Assembly: GCF_964275005.1 (NCBI RefSeq)
Contig: NW_027307665.1
Span: 62,001 to 126,000 of the forward strand
Length of the DNA: 64,000 bases
Direction of reading: 5' to 3'
Source of the DNA: Diadema setosum
Taxonomy: Eukaryota > Echinodermata > Echinoidea > Diadematoida > Diadematidae
Both the position numbers and the translations under genes were made by a program. How positions within the stretch are numbered: position 1 is the stretch's first letter; each line of letters opens with the position of its first letter. The notes under the pieces are model-generated. The model saw nothing but the letters and a program-made list of their open reading frames with translations. It did not search any database and was not told where the DNA came from. Below, one piece after another: positions 13,392 through 26,073 of this stretch.

Positions 13392-14163
13392 GACGATGTT
13401 CTTTACTCAAATGGGACCAGCACCGATGAAGTTGATTTTTTCAGAGTGAGTCCTTATCTTCAGTGCACACAATACACAGTAATTAGCACACGGAAGTCTC
13501 GCACACAATGATATCAAACCACAACCGCGTATGGAATCCACGTATTTCTCCTTCATCTATTCAGTGTGCAGTGTGTGGTAATAGCGAGTTCACTTTTGGG
13601 TGATAGCGCCATCTATAGTTAAATGACTTCGCAGCTAGCTGCCCAGGCGCGGCCTCGTCTAATCAAGCGCAGTGCCGCAAGCGTAGTCTGGATTTTACGG
13701 TATCTTTCCCCTACCTGCCCAGCATTTCTTCAACTTACAACTTTGGTGTATAAGTACTTTCACCTATCTGAAATGTAATAATTTCTCTAGGATATAAGTT
13801 TTTCTTCGGGTTAACCACCTCCAGTAGGGCACTAAATGTCAAATTGTCTATGGGTCACACGCTAGAGCTTTACATGATTACAGTTATGACACTGTTTAAT
13901 TAATCACTCATCAAAAACTGATGCGCTGCAGTGCTGTAAGTCACCTTAGAGCTAAATGAGTTGAGTATAATGACGGGTGGGGTACCCCTCCCACCACTAA
14001 CGCATGTATACACACATACACGAGGAAGTTTTTGCATTTTCAGACCTGAAAAAAAAAAATCTATGAAAAAAAAATGAGAAAAATAAATATTCAGGGAGAA
14101 TCTGCGAACGGCTAAACCGCGGTAACTCAGATCTTGTTCCGGGAGTGCATGCACTGCGTCATA
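13392..14163. other. possible promoter/5'UTR of the minus-strand exon
   Basis: Higher CpG content than the flanks (for example GGCGCGGCCTCG at 13.65 kb). No core promoter motif can be fixed. Otherwise no gene. Confidence 0.25.
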
Positions 14164-14370
14164 ATTCCTAAATTATGCGAATAATATTATGAAGTATATT
14201 TAGAATTCTATTAATAACAATGAAGTACAAGATGAAGAGGGTTAGCATATTCCTGCGTGCTTTGGCAGAGAGATCACACCAAGGAAATTCAAAGTCTTTT
14301 GTTATGATAATGAGTTTGGCACCCCAGTCCCTATAAATAGCAGGTATTCCCACTATTCGACATCTTTTTA
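14164..14370 (-). repeat. DIRS right (3') inverted terminal repeat
   Basis: The inner part (14236-14370) is the inverse of the left repeat. The outer extension (14164-14225, from AATTCCTAAATTATGCGAAT) is found again in inverted form at 14655-14710. This asymmetric arrangement is the hallmark of DIRS termini. Confidence 0.85.
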
Positions 14371-14654
14371 AAGTATACGAGGCAGTATCCAAACATTCAC
14401 ACGATCACTCAACGTCAGTCTCCACTAACATTGAACAGAATACGTATCAACAATTATTCATCCGGATCAGTCCTTACAGGCATAAAGCCAGACAGTAAAG
14501 TAATGAGCCTGGTCACGGAAGTTGCGACCGCAGGTAGTATGGCAAATGAGTTGACAGTTTCTGTGACGAGAAGAGAGAGGGAGGGTTATCAAACAATATG
14601 TTATGAACCCGCAAAGCGTTGGGTGGGACCCTCTTCATCTTGTACTTCATTGTT

Positions 14655-14750
14655 ATTAATAGAATTCTAAATATACTTCATAATATTATTCGCATAATTT
14701 AGGAATTCTATTACATAACACTTCGTACAAGCTTTCAGAGGGTTAGCATC
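14655..14750. repeat. DIRS internal complementary region
   Basis: The first half is the inverse of the outer right terminus (tagaattctaaatatactt...). The second half equals the outer left terminus (aattctattacataacactt...cagagggttagcat). Joined head to tail they recreate the circular junction, as expected from the DIRS replication model, in which this region templates the ends. Confidence 0.85.
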
Positions 14751-14989
14751 TTCAAAGTAATACGCAGAAACTGTCAATTGAGATATGTTTCAGGCAAATG
14801 AAACTAAAAACTGCTGCACATGGGCGTTCATGATAGGTCAAATTTTATTCATGAGCAATCTGAGGAGTACCATGACAAGGTGTATGTTCCGTATGAATAC
14901 ATGATCACAAGGAGGAAAGAACAGTATAGTTTTGTAACAGTATAGTAACTGTGAGTTACATACGTATCGTGTCCCCCATCTTCCTTATA

Positions 14990-15860
14990 ACTTGTGAAGA
15001 TGAGCTGAGAATGGTTGAAGCGAATTTTGCTTCTTGAACTGGCTTAAAATAAAAATCTCGAAAGGTTTTGGCAGTGGCCACTCCTCAATGGTAACGCCTT
15101 GATTAAAAGCTGCAGTGCTCGAGGCACTGCGGTAAATGTGAGCAGAAAACCGAAGTATCTATGCCTGCTTATTCAATGTGCCCTTTTAACACCTAGACAG
15201 GGTAGAAGTGATTACTTCTTTGTGAGGTTTTCTAGTAGAAATAAAAAGTTTAGTCACAACGTGAACCTGACGCAAGGGTTCTTTTCGACTTAAGTACTCC
15301 ATGAGCACTGATAAAACACACAACTTCTCGTTTGTGAGGAAAGAAGACAATTTGATAGATTGGTTGGCAATACCCTTCTTCTGTAGTTGCTTTCAATAAC
15401 TCAACCACTTGAAAGACTGTACTGTCATTAGGAATTGAAATTATGTAATGTCCAAAAAACTCAGAGTCTGCAATCTCTGTGTTGAAACAAGAGTCGCCAG
15501 GGCAATCAAATTCTCGCTTAGAAGTAACAGTCTTGCATTATTACCTAATGAACATAATTGAGAAACTTAAGAAATGTGGTGTTGTACCGTGGTTTGGGAG
15601 GTTCTACCTTTCAACACAGGTACTACAAACGGGTGCTTTCCCACGGAAAACCCGTCAGAAGAGGGCAGCACAGATGACAAGGCTGATCAATACGAATCTA
15701 CCTTACTGTTTTCCCAAACACATGCTGGTCAGACAAACATTACGATATTGGTGATGGACGAACTAAATGGCTCAAGCGATTGTTTGCGGCATCAACTAAT
15801 CCAATGCTTTCAAGCTGAGTTATAATGTTTTTTGGTGTTGTGCCATGAATTTGCGATGAG
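14990..15860 (-). pseudogene. DIRS tyrosine recombinase, broken
   Basis: Minus-strand translation shows FFGHYIISIPNDSTVFQVVE, then with a frame change LRQVHVVTKLFISTRKPHKE, and finally RFSAHIYRSASSTAAFNQGV. FxAHxxRSASxSAAF is the H-x-x-R box of DIRS tyrosine recombinases. At least one frameshift and stops (TAA and TAG near 15170-15190) interrupt it. The protein would join the circular element DNA to the chromosome. Confidence 0.7.
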
Positions 15861-15914
15861 CTCGGAAGTGTGCTCTGAAATTCCTAATGCTCGCCAACGT
15901 TCGCTGAGATAGGT

Positions 15915-17908
15915 CAGGCAGGAAGGTGGGAAGAGATATCTCCCTGGGTCAGGCGAGTAACCTCAGCTCGGGCATTGGAATGGGAAGGGGAACCAGGCAG
16001 TCCCCTGGTAGGAGGGGTGGGGCTGCCAGGATCGCGGGTGAGCGGGAGCCACGATTGTGTCCTCCACAAAGGGGGTGATCGAGACTGCTCTCCCTGCGGA
16101 CTTGGGAAGGACCCTGGAAAGTAGGCAAAAACAAATTGGAGGAAAATAGTAGGGATGTAAAAATTCCCATGATATTGAAAAGGCATCGACAGCCTTAGGG
16201 GTCTTGTTCCCAAGACAAGTACGTAACCAATTTCCTATTGGCACTGGATGCGAAAAGATCAATTTCGGGTCTGAAGGAAGGTATAGATAAGAGCAACGAA
16301 AATATATACCAGGACGAAGACTAATTTAATTCTTCATATCTCTCCGAGATAGATTAATTATCTGCTTCTATATGAGCAACACCAGCCAAGTGGGAAACAG
16401 ATAGTCAAGAGTAGCGACCTAGCGACCACGCCTAAATGTCATATGACAACTTATTAAGTAATGGAATACGACCACTCATTTTCCTGACGTAACTGACAGC
16501 TGCACTGTTATCTGACTTAATATGAATGTGTTGCTTATGGGAGGTGTCGCACAGGGAGGCAAGGCCTCCATGAATAGCCAGTAATTCTAGCGCATTGATA
16601 TGCAGATTAGCTTCCTCTCGAGACCAGACACCTTGAGCAAAGGAATTATCATTTACACAGAGTGTACCCCATCTTGAGGTGCTGGCATCTGTACGAATAT
16701 TGTCAATGGATGACAGGAATGTCGATGCAGGACCCAAACTCCTTGCATGGCAAGGGAAGCCACCAACGAATTTCTTCAATGGCAATATTGTTTATTGAAT
16801 TAAAGAGATGCATCAAAATTACCACCTGATTCTTGCACTGCTTTGGTTCTGCACGACTCTAGAACACGATAATGCCAACGACCCGCCGGTATGGGGTCAA
16901 TGGAGAAGAAAGAAACCAATGAACTTTGCTAGATCTCGAATTTTTGTCGAGGGAGACGACAAAATAGGATGCCCAAGATTCCTTATCTTGTCATTTTTTT
17001 TTTTCGTCTAGATGGCTCGCCACCAAATTAAAGCCTGAGTAGGTCGGAGAAGTTGTGACTTCCCAAAATTAATGACAATCCCAATGATGCCAGTAAATCC
17101 AAAACACAGTTCGTGTTAGCAATACTCTCCTCTTTAGAGCGGGCAAACAATTAAAATATCGTCCAAATAAATTATTATTCTCATGCCTCTGCTTCTAAGA
17201 GAAGCAATAACGGGTTTCATTCCTTTAGTAAATACCCTTGGCGCTGAACTTAACCCAGAGGGTAAGCAAGTAAGACAATAAAAACGACCATTCCACGTAG
17301 AACAAATACTTTGATAATCTTCATGAATAGGAATGGAAAAATATGCATCCTTGAGATCCAGTGACGTTAAGTAGTCGGATTGCATTGATTAGGATTTCTT
17401 TAACATTTCGAAAAATTTCCATCTTGAAATGCTCATACTGAACGAACGAGTTCAGATTTTTCAAATCAATGAAGGATCTGAGATCCTCGGTTTTCTTTGG
17501 AACTGTGAATATAGTGGACAGAAATGTAACTTCCCCTGGGGAAATTTCTGATGTTGCCCCTTTCTGGTTAACAACGAAAGAAATTCCAAATTAATTGCCG
17601 CATTTTCCTCCTCCGACAGTAGTAATTGAGGAGGAATAATTTTTGTTGGGATAACCGTCAAATAAGATCTTGTAACAACAAATAGTGTCTGAAATCAAGG
17701 GATCAGAAATAATGAGAGACCACGTCTCTTTGAAAAATCTGAGTGGTCCCGCATGTAAACGGGGACTTACTAGTTTTTCTACATTAGATGGTGCGTTGCT
17801 GGAAAATATGACGGTATGTTCTATCCGCGTGCTACCGAACGACCGACGACGCGGTCGGTCGGAGAAGGTTACTTTTTGGCCCACGCACGAGGGGCGACTC
17901 GCCAGCAT
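15915..17908 (-). pseudogene. DIRS reverse transcriptase/RNase H, broken
   Basis: In order on the minus strand: a pre-RT motif GPLRFFKETWSLIISDP (~17700-17750); the RT core LTSLDLKDAYFSIPIHEDYQ, CLPSGLSSAPRVFTKGM and YLDD (17134-17385); RNase H with TDASTSRWGTLC, GVWSREEANLHINALELLAI and KSDNSAAVSYVRKMSG (16432-16785); and the post-RNase H segment VDAFSISW with YYFPPICFCLLSRVLPK (15963-16262). These are typical of DIRS/Pat pol. The pieces lie in different frames, so the gene is dead. Confidence 0.8.
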
Positions 17909-18904
17909 TTTTCATGTTGTTTGCAAGTGTTTCTCAAATAGCGTTTTCCCTATGGAGATCGATCTACTGCATAAATTATTATGCCCCTGTACTTCTGATT
18001 GAAAGCATGTTTGAGCTCCTCTCGGGTCTCATGTTCATCTCATACGAGGATGTTACGGCACAGAGTAACTCCGTTGACCGCCAGTCAAGCAACGGGGGCT
18101 GAATGGACTGACCGTTGCTCCCTAGCTGCTGTCTGCAGCTCCCGGGTGATTTTAGCATTATTTTACTAAAGGGAACATTCACTGAATCACCGTCTTTTGC
18201 ACTTCTGTCAGCTGGACGGTTTTCCCGGGGATCGAGGTGCACATTTGCCCCTCGACTCTCGGTGCACACACCGAAAGGGGCGTCGAGGGCGTCATGTACT
18301 GTAGTGTTATGGATTCTTTTTTCCACGCTCTCCTTTCACGGAGGCAATGTGACCGCCTTGTCAGCTGAGCGGTCAATCCATCAGAAACTGCGAGGCCGGA
18401 TTCCTCAGGGCCTAAATTGTCTGCTTCCAGCTCTATGAGCTGGTCGCCGAAGCGGCGTTTGCACTGCCTCCCACGGGCTGTGCTGCCTGCACAAAGCTCT
18501 CGAACTCCGCCTTCGGGTCGGAGCTGAGCAGGTGAGTGGTTGCAGAATTCTGGCTGATTGTCTCCACAAAGTGCTCAGTACATCAAATTCGCGGTCACAC
18601 CGCGAAGGAGCCAGTCTGAAGTACTCCCGCATGCAGCGCATTGCGGGCTGGCTCAGAGGTTTTGGAGACAGGCATCTGTCCATCCATAAAGCGAGATAAT
18701 TGGGCCGACAAACGTTGAATCTCACTCTTCTGCGCCGAAAGATTAGACCGCAGCTCTACCTGATATACAGCGCCGTTACCGCCGGCTGTAAACCGTTGTC
18801 TTCTGTATCACTCAGGTTTGTCACACGTCGAAAAGATCAGTAAGCGAAGCTTATAACGCACAGTTGCACTGTGCAAGCTAACTCTCTGCCGAACACACGA
18901 AGAA
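17909..18904 (-). other. DIRS 5' internal region, probable remnant gag
   Basis: Lies between the left terminal repeat and the RT region, where DIRS elements carry gag. It is GC-richer than the flanks. Minus-strand frames of about 105-115 codons exist (17979-18326 and 18405-18725), but none shows a recognisable motif and they overlap in different frames. I cannot support a protein here. Confidence 0.35.
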
Positions 18905-19068
18905 AAGATGTCGAATAGTGGGAATACCTGCTATTTATAGGGACTGGGGTGCCAAACTCATTATCATAACAAAAGACTTTGAATTTCCTTGGTGTGATCT
19001 CTCTGCCAAAGCACGCAGGAATATGCTAACCCTCTGAAAGCTTGTACGAAGTGTTATGTAATAGAATT
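18905..19068 (-). repeat. DIRS left (5') inverted terminal repeat
   Basis: Read on the minus strand it starts TTCTATTACATAACACTTCG and contains a TATA-like ctataaatag. Its inner 130 bases (18905-19034) match 14236-14370 in inverted orientation almost perfectly. Its outer end is repeated in the internal complementary region at 14705-14750. Confidence 0.85.
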
Positions 19069-19354
19069 TCGTACTAAGTCCATACAAATGGAAGCTATAG
19101 AGGAGTGTGTGAGGAGGGGATACCGTCCTCTCTGCCAGCCGACAAGATTTTGCATTTTTAGTATAGGAATAAAACAATCTGATGCATAATATCTGTGAAA
19201 TAATATTCGGAAAGTTATCAATTCTTAAGTGTAGGCCCATACTCAGTCTACAGATAGGGGCACCGAGCGACAAGGAATAGGACACTAACTTGGGCATCCC
19301 TTTGGAAGCTTATTGCATTAATAGACTTGAAATTCAACTAACTTGAAATTGATT

Positions 19355-19647
19355 CAACAATAGTGTGCGCCAGAGGGTGTTTCACAGAGCTGTTCTTAAA
19401 GTTAAGAAGGACTTAAGTGCGACTGGTGATCAGTTCTTGTGCTGAATTATTGAGATTCTAATAGGGGGTGTTTCACAAAGCCGTTGGTCTTAAAGTTAAG
19501 AAGGACTTAAGTGCGACTGGTAATCAGTTCTTGTGTGCTATACCTATTAGAATCTCAATAATTCAGCACAAGAACTGATCACCAGTCGCACTTAAGTCCT
19601 TCTTAACTTTAAGAACAGCTTTGTGAAAGGGGCGCACACTATTGTTG
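19355..19647. mobile_element. fold-back element with internal repeat
   Basis: Outer arms CAACAATAGTGTGCGCC and inverse. Inside are two direct copies and one inverted copy of a unit with TTAAAGTTAAGAAGGACTTA and GTGCGACTGG. The middle copy is introduced by gggggtgtttcacaaag, so it may be a second insertion of the same element. Confidence 0.75.
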
Positions 19648-20924
19648 GAAAAAGGGAATTTTGTGGGAATAGAGATGTAAGTCTGTGGAGGGAGACCAAT
19701 AGGGAGCCACGGATGGGATAATTATGGTACTAGTTACCCCCATACACACACACATACACACACACGCACATGAGGGAGCCTTTACATTTTTTTATGATGG
19801 CATTTCCACTATCAGCACACTTATGGTGGAACATCAATTTCTGGAAAATGGCGTAGTCAATCCCCAGCGTGTATAGCCTTCTGATAGCCATGGAGGGGAG
19901 TCGAGCAGGCGGGTGGGCGTGGGAGGGGGTATTACCCAACCCCTCCCATACCAGAGGGAGCTTTGACTGAAATATTTGGACAAAAAAAAAAGAAAATCTT
20001 CCACATCTCGGAAATTGTGTGTGAGTGTGGGGAGGGGGGTGGGCAAAATGTTTGCATAAACTTTAGAATAATTACGAATTTTATTTTGTTTTTCGGAGCA
20101 GGCTGCGAACCTCTGGAATAACACTAACCTTGCAGTACATTTTCGGACAAATGATTAGCCTTTGGAATGACGAAAATTGATAACTTTTTTCTTCTTCCTG
20201 TGAGACGTTGACTTCAGTCTATTCTGAAATTTAGTGTTTTACAGTCCGTAACGGGTTATATACGATGGAGACAACAGTACATTATTTTGAAATTCATAAA
20301 AAAAAAAACATGACTGATAACGATATATACAGAAGAAGACAAGCAAGTCGGTTACGTAAGTAATCACAATCATGACCGCATCAATATTAATAATGATGAC
20401 AATGATGTTATTGACACTGTTAATTTTTGTGATTAATACTGAAGAAGAGGCCTAATAGGGCTATGATGCAAAGTATGGACAAGGAATACATCGTAATGAT
20501 GATAATAACAGGAGTTCGGCAATGACAATTAAAACCTTATTCTTTCTCCTCTACAATCATAATCGTTATCATCGTCATGAGCGTCTCAAATAGTCCATGT
20601 CTTTTTTTTTTTATTCTTATAGCATTAGGCCTACACAAAATGATCTATCAACAGGATATCTTATGGGAAGATCGAAATACATTATACATACATACAAACA
20701 GTTTTTCCGAATTCCCTATGAATACAATACTTGGCAACATTTTCTTTATTTTGAATAATAATAATATATATATAAAAAAAAAAACAGTTCCAAGAGGTAG
20801 ACTGCAATATGTGTGACATTCGGAGGGAGCGAATCGCCAGGCTGGGTGCTACTTGCATGCGGGAGATGAGGCGACGGTGCCACAATCACTGACAATGTGG
20901 TGTGAAGTTGTTTGTGTTTCCGAG
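19648..20924. other. no gene seen
   Basis: CA tract at 19746-19770, A- and T-runs, AT-rich. Frames do not look coding. Confidence 0.55.
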
Positions 20925-21580
20925 GACTGGTATGGAAATGTGAGATTATTGGTGGAAATGAGGATTGAGCTTTTAACTTTCTGCGACATACCAAGAAACC
21001 ATCACTTAAGAAATAATATGAAGAGTTTGTTCGCAAAAACCGATAAGTCCATTTTTGAAGATTTTGAAGTATACGGTCTCTGTCATAAAGTACAAAATAA
21101 TACCTTTCAAATGATATATTGGTCATTACATAAAAAGGTACATTTTTTAAGTTATGGTCAAAAGAAGCAAAAATTGTCTTATTATTCTCTTTAGTTTTCT
21201 TGACCTTTAATCGCAAATATCTCCATTTGGCAAATATGGACTTACCGGTTTTTGCGAACAAACTCTTCATATACAGAGCGTAATAATCTATAAAGAGGAA
21301 TTCAAAGTTTGTTATAGATGGAAACTGGTTTTGGAATGGCTGAGACAGTAAAAAACAAAGTAAAACAAAGCGATCCTAATGAAAGGTGGGCCCACCTTTT
21401 ATTAGAACTGCTCTATATTTTATATCTCAGCCGTTTCAAAACCAATGATCATCAAATAAATGTTGAATCCCTCTTGGAATTACAACGCTCTTACATATTC
21501 TCATAAGAGGTTTCTCATTATCTCACAAAAATGTTCGAAATCTGAAGTTAGGTCTCATTAACCAAAATTATACAATACGT
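20925..21580. mobile_element. MITE family A, copy 2, carrying a nested MITE
   Basis: The arms match copy 1 and copy 4 (GAGCTTTTAACTTTCTGCGA left; GAATTCAAAGTTTG and CAGCCGTTTCAAAACCAATG right). A 251 bp element interrupts the left arm at 21019-21269. The left end is worn, so that limit is approximate. Confidence 0.7.
21019..21269. mobile_element. MITE with TGAAGAGTTTGTTCGC ends, copy 1 (nested)
   Basis: Both ends read TGAAGAGTTTGTTCGCAAAA then ACCGATAAGTCC, inverted. TA on both sides. It interrupts MITE family A copy 2. Length 251. Confidence 0.85.
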
Positions 21581-22441
21581 TTAAGGGGTATAATATTGCC
21601 AACAATCTGCATAATAGCAGATGGCAAAACAAACAATCAATCAAACGAACAAAATAGGACGTGGTGTTAACAAGACTATAAAGTGTGCCAATCTGTTGAT
21701 TAATCTTATTGATCCCTGTATCTGCTTTTGTGATTCTCGTTTCACTCTTTTCCTATCATTGTCTGCAAAGGTCTTACAGCTGACTCAATAAGCTTTGAGA
21801 GCTGCTATCTGAAAGCAAAAAGAAGACAAAAAGATATCAATGATGAAAGAATAGTGAAACAAAAATTGCAGGTCCTGAAAATAAAGAAAATGATCATGCA
21901 GAAATCAAAACAAGGTCGCACAATATACATTCTTTTTTTCTTTTTTTTTTCTTTTTTAATAAAGTGGACCAGTCCTCACTAAGGGCGGCGTCTTGCACTG
22001 ACACTGTGTGTCAATCAATTCTCATAACATTATTCATCACGTTAAGCTAACTAGAGTGTACTCAGTAATATTGATTTTTTTTTCACTGATGCTATAATAT
22101 GAGTATAACCTAACTAACGTAGTCAATGTCATCCACAGCTAAAACTGCTGTGGATGACATCCCGCAGCAGATTATAGCTGTGGAATAGAACTGATTCTAT
22201 TCCTCGAAACGTTTTTCTTGTTGAGATCGTGATTTCTTCTTCTTCTTCTTCTTCTTCTTCTTTTGTCTTCTTCCGTCTGTCCTTTATTCCTTTAAGCTCT
22301 CTCCGGCTCAAAGAAAAATAAAAACAACAGGCTATTAAACGAACAATGAGCTAGGAAGACCAAAAAAAAAAAAAAAAAAAAAATACTCCCTCTCTGAAGG
22401 CTATTTTTCTATTCCTTACCTGAATTACAACGATGTGGAAA
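21581..22441. other. no gene seen
   Basis: T-runs, an A-run (22363-22383), the TTC microsatellite and a short hairpin. Confidence 0.55.
22219..22263. repeat. TTC microsatellite
   Basis: About ten TTC/TCT units near CTTCTTCCGTC. Also a short hairpin CATCCACAGC...GCTGTGGATG just before it (22132-22160). Confidence 0.9.
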
Positions 22442-22690
22442 TGAAGAGTTTGTTCGCAAAAACCGATAAGTCCATAATTGCCAAATGGAGATATTTGCGA
22501 TTCGGGTCAAGAAAAATAAAGAGAATAATAAGAAAATTTGTGCTTCTATTGACCATAACTTCAAAAATGTACCTTTATATGTAGTGACCAATATCGTTTA
22601 AAAGGTATTATTAATTTGTACTTTATGACAGAGACCGTACTTCAAAATCTTCAAAAATGGACTTATCGCTTTTTGCAAACAAACTCTTCA
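22442..22690. mobile_element. MITE with TGAAGAGTTTGTTCGC ends, copy 2
   Basis: Same ends and length (249) as the nested copy at 21.0 kb, but the inside is in opposite orientation (AATTGCCAAATGGAGATATT on the left). 1.4 kb separates the two copies. Confidence 0.85.
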
Positions 22691-23108
22691 AATGGATAAA
22701 ACTGAAACTGAAATAATAACAACAGAAGAATACTGAAAAAAGAAAAACAGTGACATCACTGTCATGATAACATAAAAATTAACAATATCTGCAGCAACAA
22801 TGCACATCAACGAAACATTTTCCGAAGATAGCTGCTTCAACAAAAACAACATCACTAAATTATTATTTTTTTTTAGCATCAGAGGCACCAAGGGTATAAT
22901 GTGCACGCCCCTTTTTAATCATAATTATGTATACATTTTGCCAGTTTATTTATTCACGTTGTTGAATTTACCAGCATTAATCTGGCAAAACTATAATTCT
23001 TATTTAGTTAGAAAATGTATGATTTACAAGTTATCTCGCCAGTTGATTATGAGTAATCTGTTAGAATCTAAAAAAAAAAACAAAAAAAAAAACCAAACCA
23101 AAACTTAA

Positions 23109-23467
23109 AGGGGATGGCTAGTAACCGATCAGTGGGAATCAGTGGGAATGCTGAGGGATGATTGTTCCAATCCTTGTGGGATTCATTTAAGAGTACATTA
23201 TATATCTACTGTTGTGTGAAAATTATTTGCTTCAGAACGGTCTCGCATATTCAAGTAATGTGCAGATGAATGCCCCGTCACTGACCAGGGACGCTTACCT
23301 GGAAACATTAAACTGCACATTACTTGAATATGAGACCATTCTGAAGCAAATAATTTTCACACAAGAATAGATATATAATGTACTCTTAAATGAATCCCAC
23401 AAGGTTTGTAACAATCATCCCTCAGCATTCCCACTGATTTCCACTGATCAGTTACTAGCCATCCCCT
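23109..23467. mobile_element. MITE family B, copy 2
   Basis: TTAA at 23105-23108 and 23468-23471, with the same arms as the copy at 5.8 kb and over 85% identity by eye. Begins AGGGGATGGCTAGTAACCGA. Confidence 0.9.
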
Positions 23468-23471
23468 TTAA

Positions 23472-25622
23472 GTTCACTATTTGTTATGGAACATGTCCAT
23501 TTTATGTATATTGCTGCATGAAAACCAGCAAGCATTTAAACTTAAAAAGCGAATGTCTCGAAATATCTATTTAAAAAAAAACCAAAAAAAAAAAAAAAAA
23601 ACACACCAAAAAACAAAAACATGACTGTTTTGCCAGATCAAGCCCGATACTCCGTTACTCAACTCCCATCAATTTGCACTTCTAACTATCGCTGCCGTCA
23701 AGTTGAGTTTCGAGCAGCGTAATAAACGTACCACCTTAAATAACTAGAGAGATGTGTTATAGCACTTCTTTGTACACTGGTCATGGGACTTTGATTCTAG
23801 CTAGGAAAAGCCCATCCTTCGCGAAGACGGTCTAATTTATTTCAATGCCAAACAGCAGCACTCAAAGACAGTAAACGGGAGTGAACAGACATTTGATGTA
23901 CCCCTGACGTCTGAAGGGAAGGATTTTGTGGTCAAAAAGGAGCTAACTTTCATCAGAATTTGATCGTAAGTACGCGGAGTCAACACACTCATACGATAGT
24001 GTTCAATGAGGTAGGATGTACGTAAACCCATGTTCGCAGTGGGCTGGCCCTGGCTGCATTGTGCTGGCAGTTGCCGCGCCGGGGGCATGTTACTGTAGAA
24101 ATCTAGCGTTAGTTGTGCACGCAGCGTTGCGCCAGTATTTAAATTTCCTTTTTCCATGGCCGTGTCATGTTTGTTTGTTTGTTTGTCTTTTTGGCCTGCC
24201 CTGACTCTGGGCAAGTCATTTTTGCTCACCTCTTTTGAATTTACAACTTTTGGAATTTCTTGGAGCCACCCTTTCCCCCCTCTTTCTCCTACTCCTAGCT
24301 AGATGTCTAACTACTAGTAACACTGGTCACTAGTAACAGTAAACACTGTATTTAGTTAATTGGTTTTTACATGTGAATTTAACTACCGTTAGATCAAATT
24401 AATTAAAAAAATGAATTAATATTGGATGATGATATTTATCAATGTATCACAATGTTTATTCTTTTAACACTACGGGTATGCATACGCTTAACATTAAACA
24501 GCAATGATTCTCTGCTGCAAATGTTGATTTATATTTTTTAATATTTGATGTTTTCCTATCATCATGATCATCGAACAAAGTGTCACTGTCGGTAGGCCTA
24601 GATATCTGATCTACATACAGTAAGGTTACATGTACAAGTTGGCCTTGACCTTGTATCACTTTTTGGCCTTCTAATGCCATTGCTAAGCCTGCAAGTAAAA
24701 GATTCAGTCAGGACTGGTCAGGGGGTAAGCAAGCTGCCCATAATTGGACCATAATGGTAATGCTGCCCAAAATTTGACTGCATGCGGTCGGTCAATGTTT
24801 GGCATGGGAGGTTGAACCTTGGTGCAGGTTTTTAAAATAAAATAAATTACAGTATGTTATTTTGGTAAAAGTACACCACCACAATTGCTGAGATTGTTAC
24901 TGAAAATTTCATCAGTTACTGTCAATTCAATCTTTACAATATGTGAGCATAGAACTTTTAACAGAGGGCTTTTTGTGATAGCATTTTGCTGGTTATCATT
25001 TTAGATTTATAATGAATAAACCATGTAGTTGGACATGTACTTTATAAGAACATGCATATTTTGAATCTTGGCTCTCACAAAATTGCACTAAACAATGTAC
25101 ATGGTTTTACAGTTTTTTTTTTTTTTAACAAGTACACTGTAAGGAAGTGATAATTTTCATAGTTTAGTTATTATTCTCTTCCCCCTCCCCCCAAAGAAAA
25201 AGAAAAAAACAACCAAAACAAAACGCAACCAAAGCCCATCTTCACTCATTTTAAAGTCTCTGAAGATACAAAACAATGTCAAGTCGTGTAAGTTTACGTA
25301 CTGTAGGTAATTATCATTGAATGTTCTGTTTTCGTACATTTTGTATTATTTGTATTGGTTTTTAAAATCAAGTATACTGTACCGTTGCATTGTTCCAAAA
25401 ATGTAACTTCAAAAGTTGTACAAACTTGCAGGAGACATTTTGTAGGTCTGCAATACAAGTATACTGTGTATTTCATTGGGAAGGCGTAGCATCTGAGACT
25501 AAATTCTGACTTAGCTTTCTTTGCTGAAAGCTGACTGGACACTATATGTCAGTGAATAGAAATCTCAAGTTTGGATGGATTGCTGAAACGGAATACTGAT
25601 GAAAAAACTTGGCAAGTTTTAA
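23472..25622. other. no gene seen; GC patch at 24.03-24.14 kb
   Basis: A locally GC-rich patch (GTTGCCGCGCCGGGGGCATG) stands about 6 kb upstream of the first coding exon of ATP6V1C and is a candidate for its noncoding first exon or promoter, without direct support. A 130-codon minus frame overlaps it but has no known motif. Confidence 0.35.
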
Positions 25623-26069
25623 AGGAATGATACCAGTTTCTGTTGAGATGAGGCTTTATGTTTCCAAAGTTTTAGTGATGATTTTTATGAGATTTATAAT
25701 GAAAAACCTCTTATGAAATGATTATACAGTAATAACAAATTGTAAAAGAGCATACACATTTTAAGAGGAATTCAAAGTGTATTCGATGAAAATTGGTTTT
25801 GAAATGGCTGATTAATATACACATGCAAAAATGAAGTGATCCTAATTAAAGATGGGAGCCACCTTTTCTTACTACAATATTGTGGGATCGCTTTGTTTTA
25901 CTTTGTTTTTGGATATCTCTGCCAATTCAAAACAGATTTTCGTGAAATGAAGTACTGTAGGAATTCCTCTGAGAATTGTATGCTGGTTAACATTTCATAA
26001 AGTGGTTTCGAAGTATTTTGCAAAAAGTAAAAGCTGAGTCTTCACCTCAAATTATACTGTACTATCCCT
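25623..26069. mobile_element. MITE family A, copy 3
   Basis: TTAA at 25619-25622 and 26070-26073; starts AGGAATGATACCAGTTTCTG and ends ACTGTACTATCCCT. The arms contain GAGGAATTCAAAG and the inverted AATTCCTCTGAG. It is uninterrupted and serves as the empty-site reference for the insertion in copy 4. Confidence 0.85.
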
Positions 26070-26073
26070 TTAA

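Larger units (their letters stand above)
14164..19068 (-). mobile_element. DIRS-type tyrosine-recombinase retrotransposon
   Basis: About 4.9 kb on the minus strand. It has inverted terminal repeats at both ends, an internal complementary region joining the two outer ends, an RT/RNase H region and a tyrosine recombinase region. DIRS elements replicate through RNA and insert a circular DNA with a tyrosine recombinase, so they have neither LTRs nor a long target duplication. All expected parts can be found here, except a gag that I cannot identify securely (17.9-18.8 kb). The coding parts have frameshifts and stops, so this copy is not autonomous now. Confidence 0.85.

Noticed and set aside
14431..15825. 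Several plus-strand frames of 60-90 codons
   Set aside because: They lie opposite the DIRS recombinase region and the internal complementary region; motif content is on the minus strand.
23837..24229. 130-codon minus-strand frame
   Set aside because: No recognisable domain, no splice signals at its limits, mixed composition; could be chance in a GC-richer patch.
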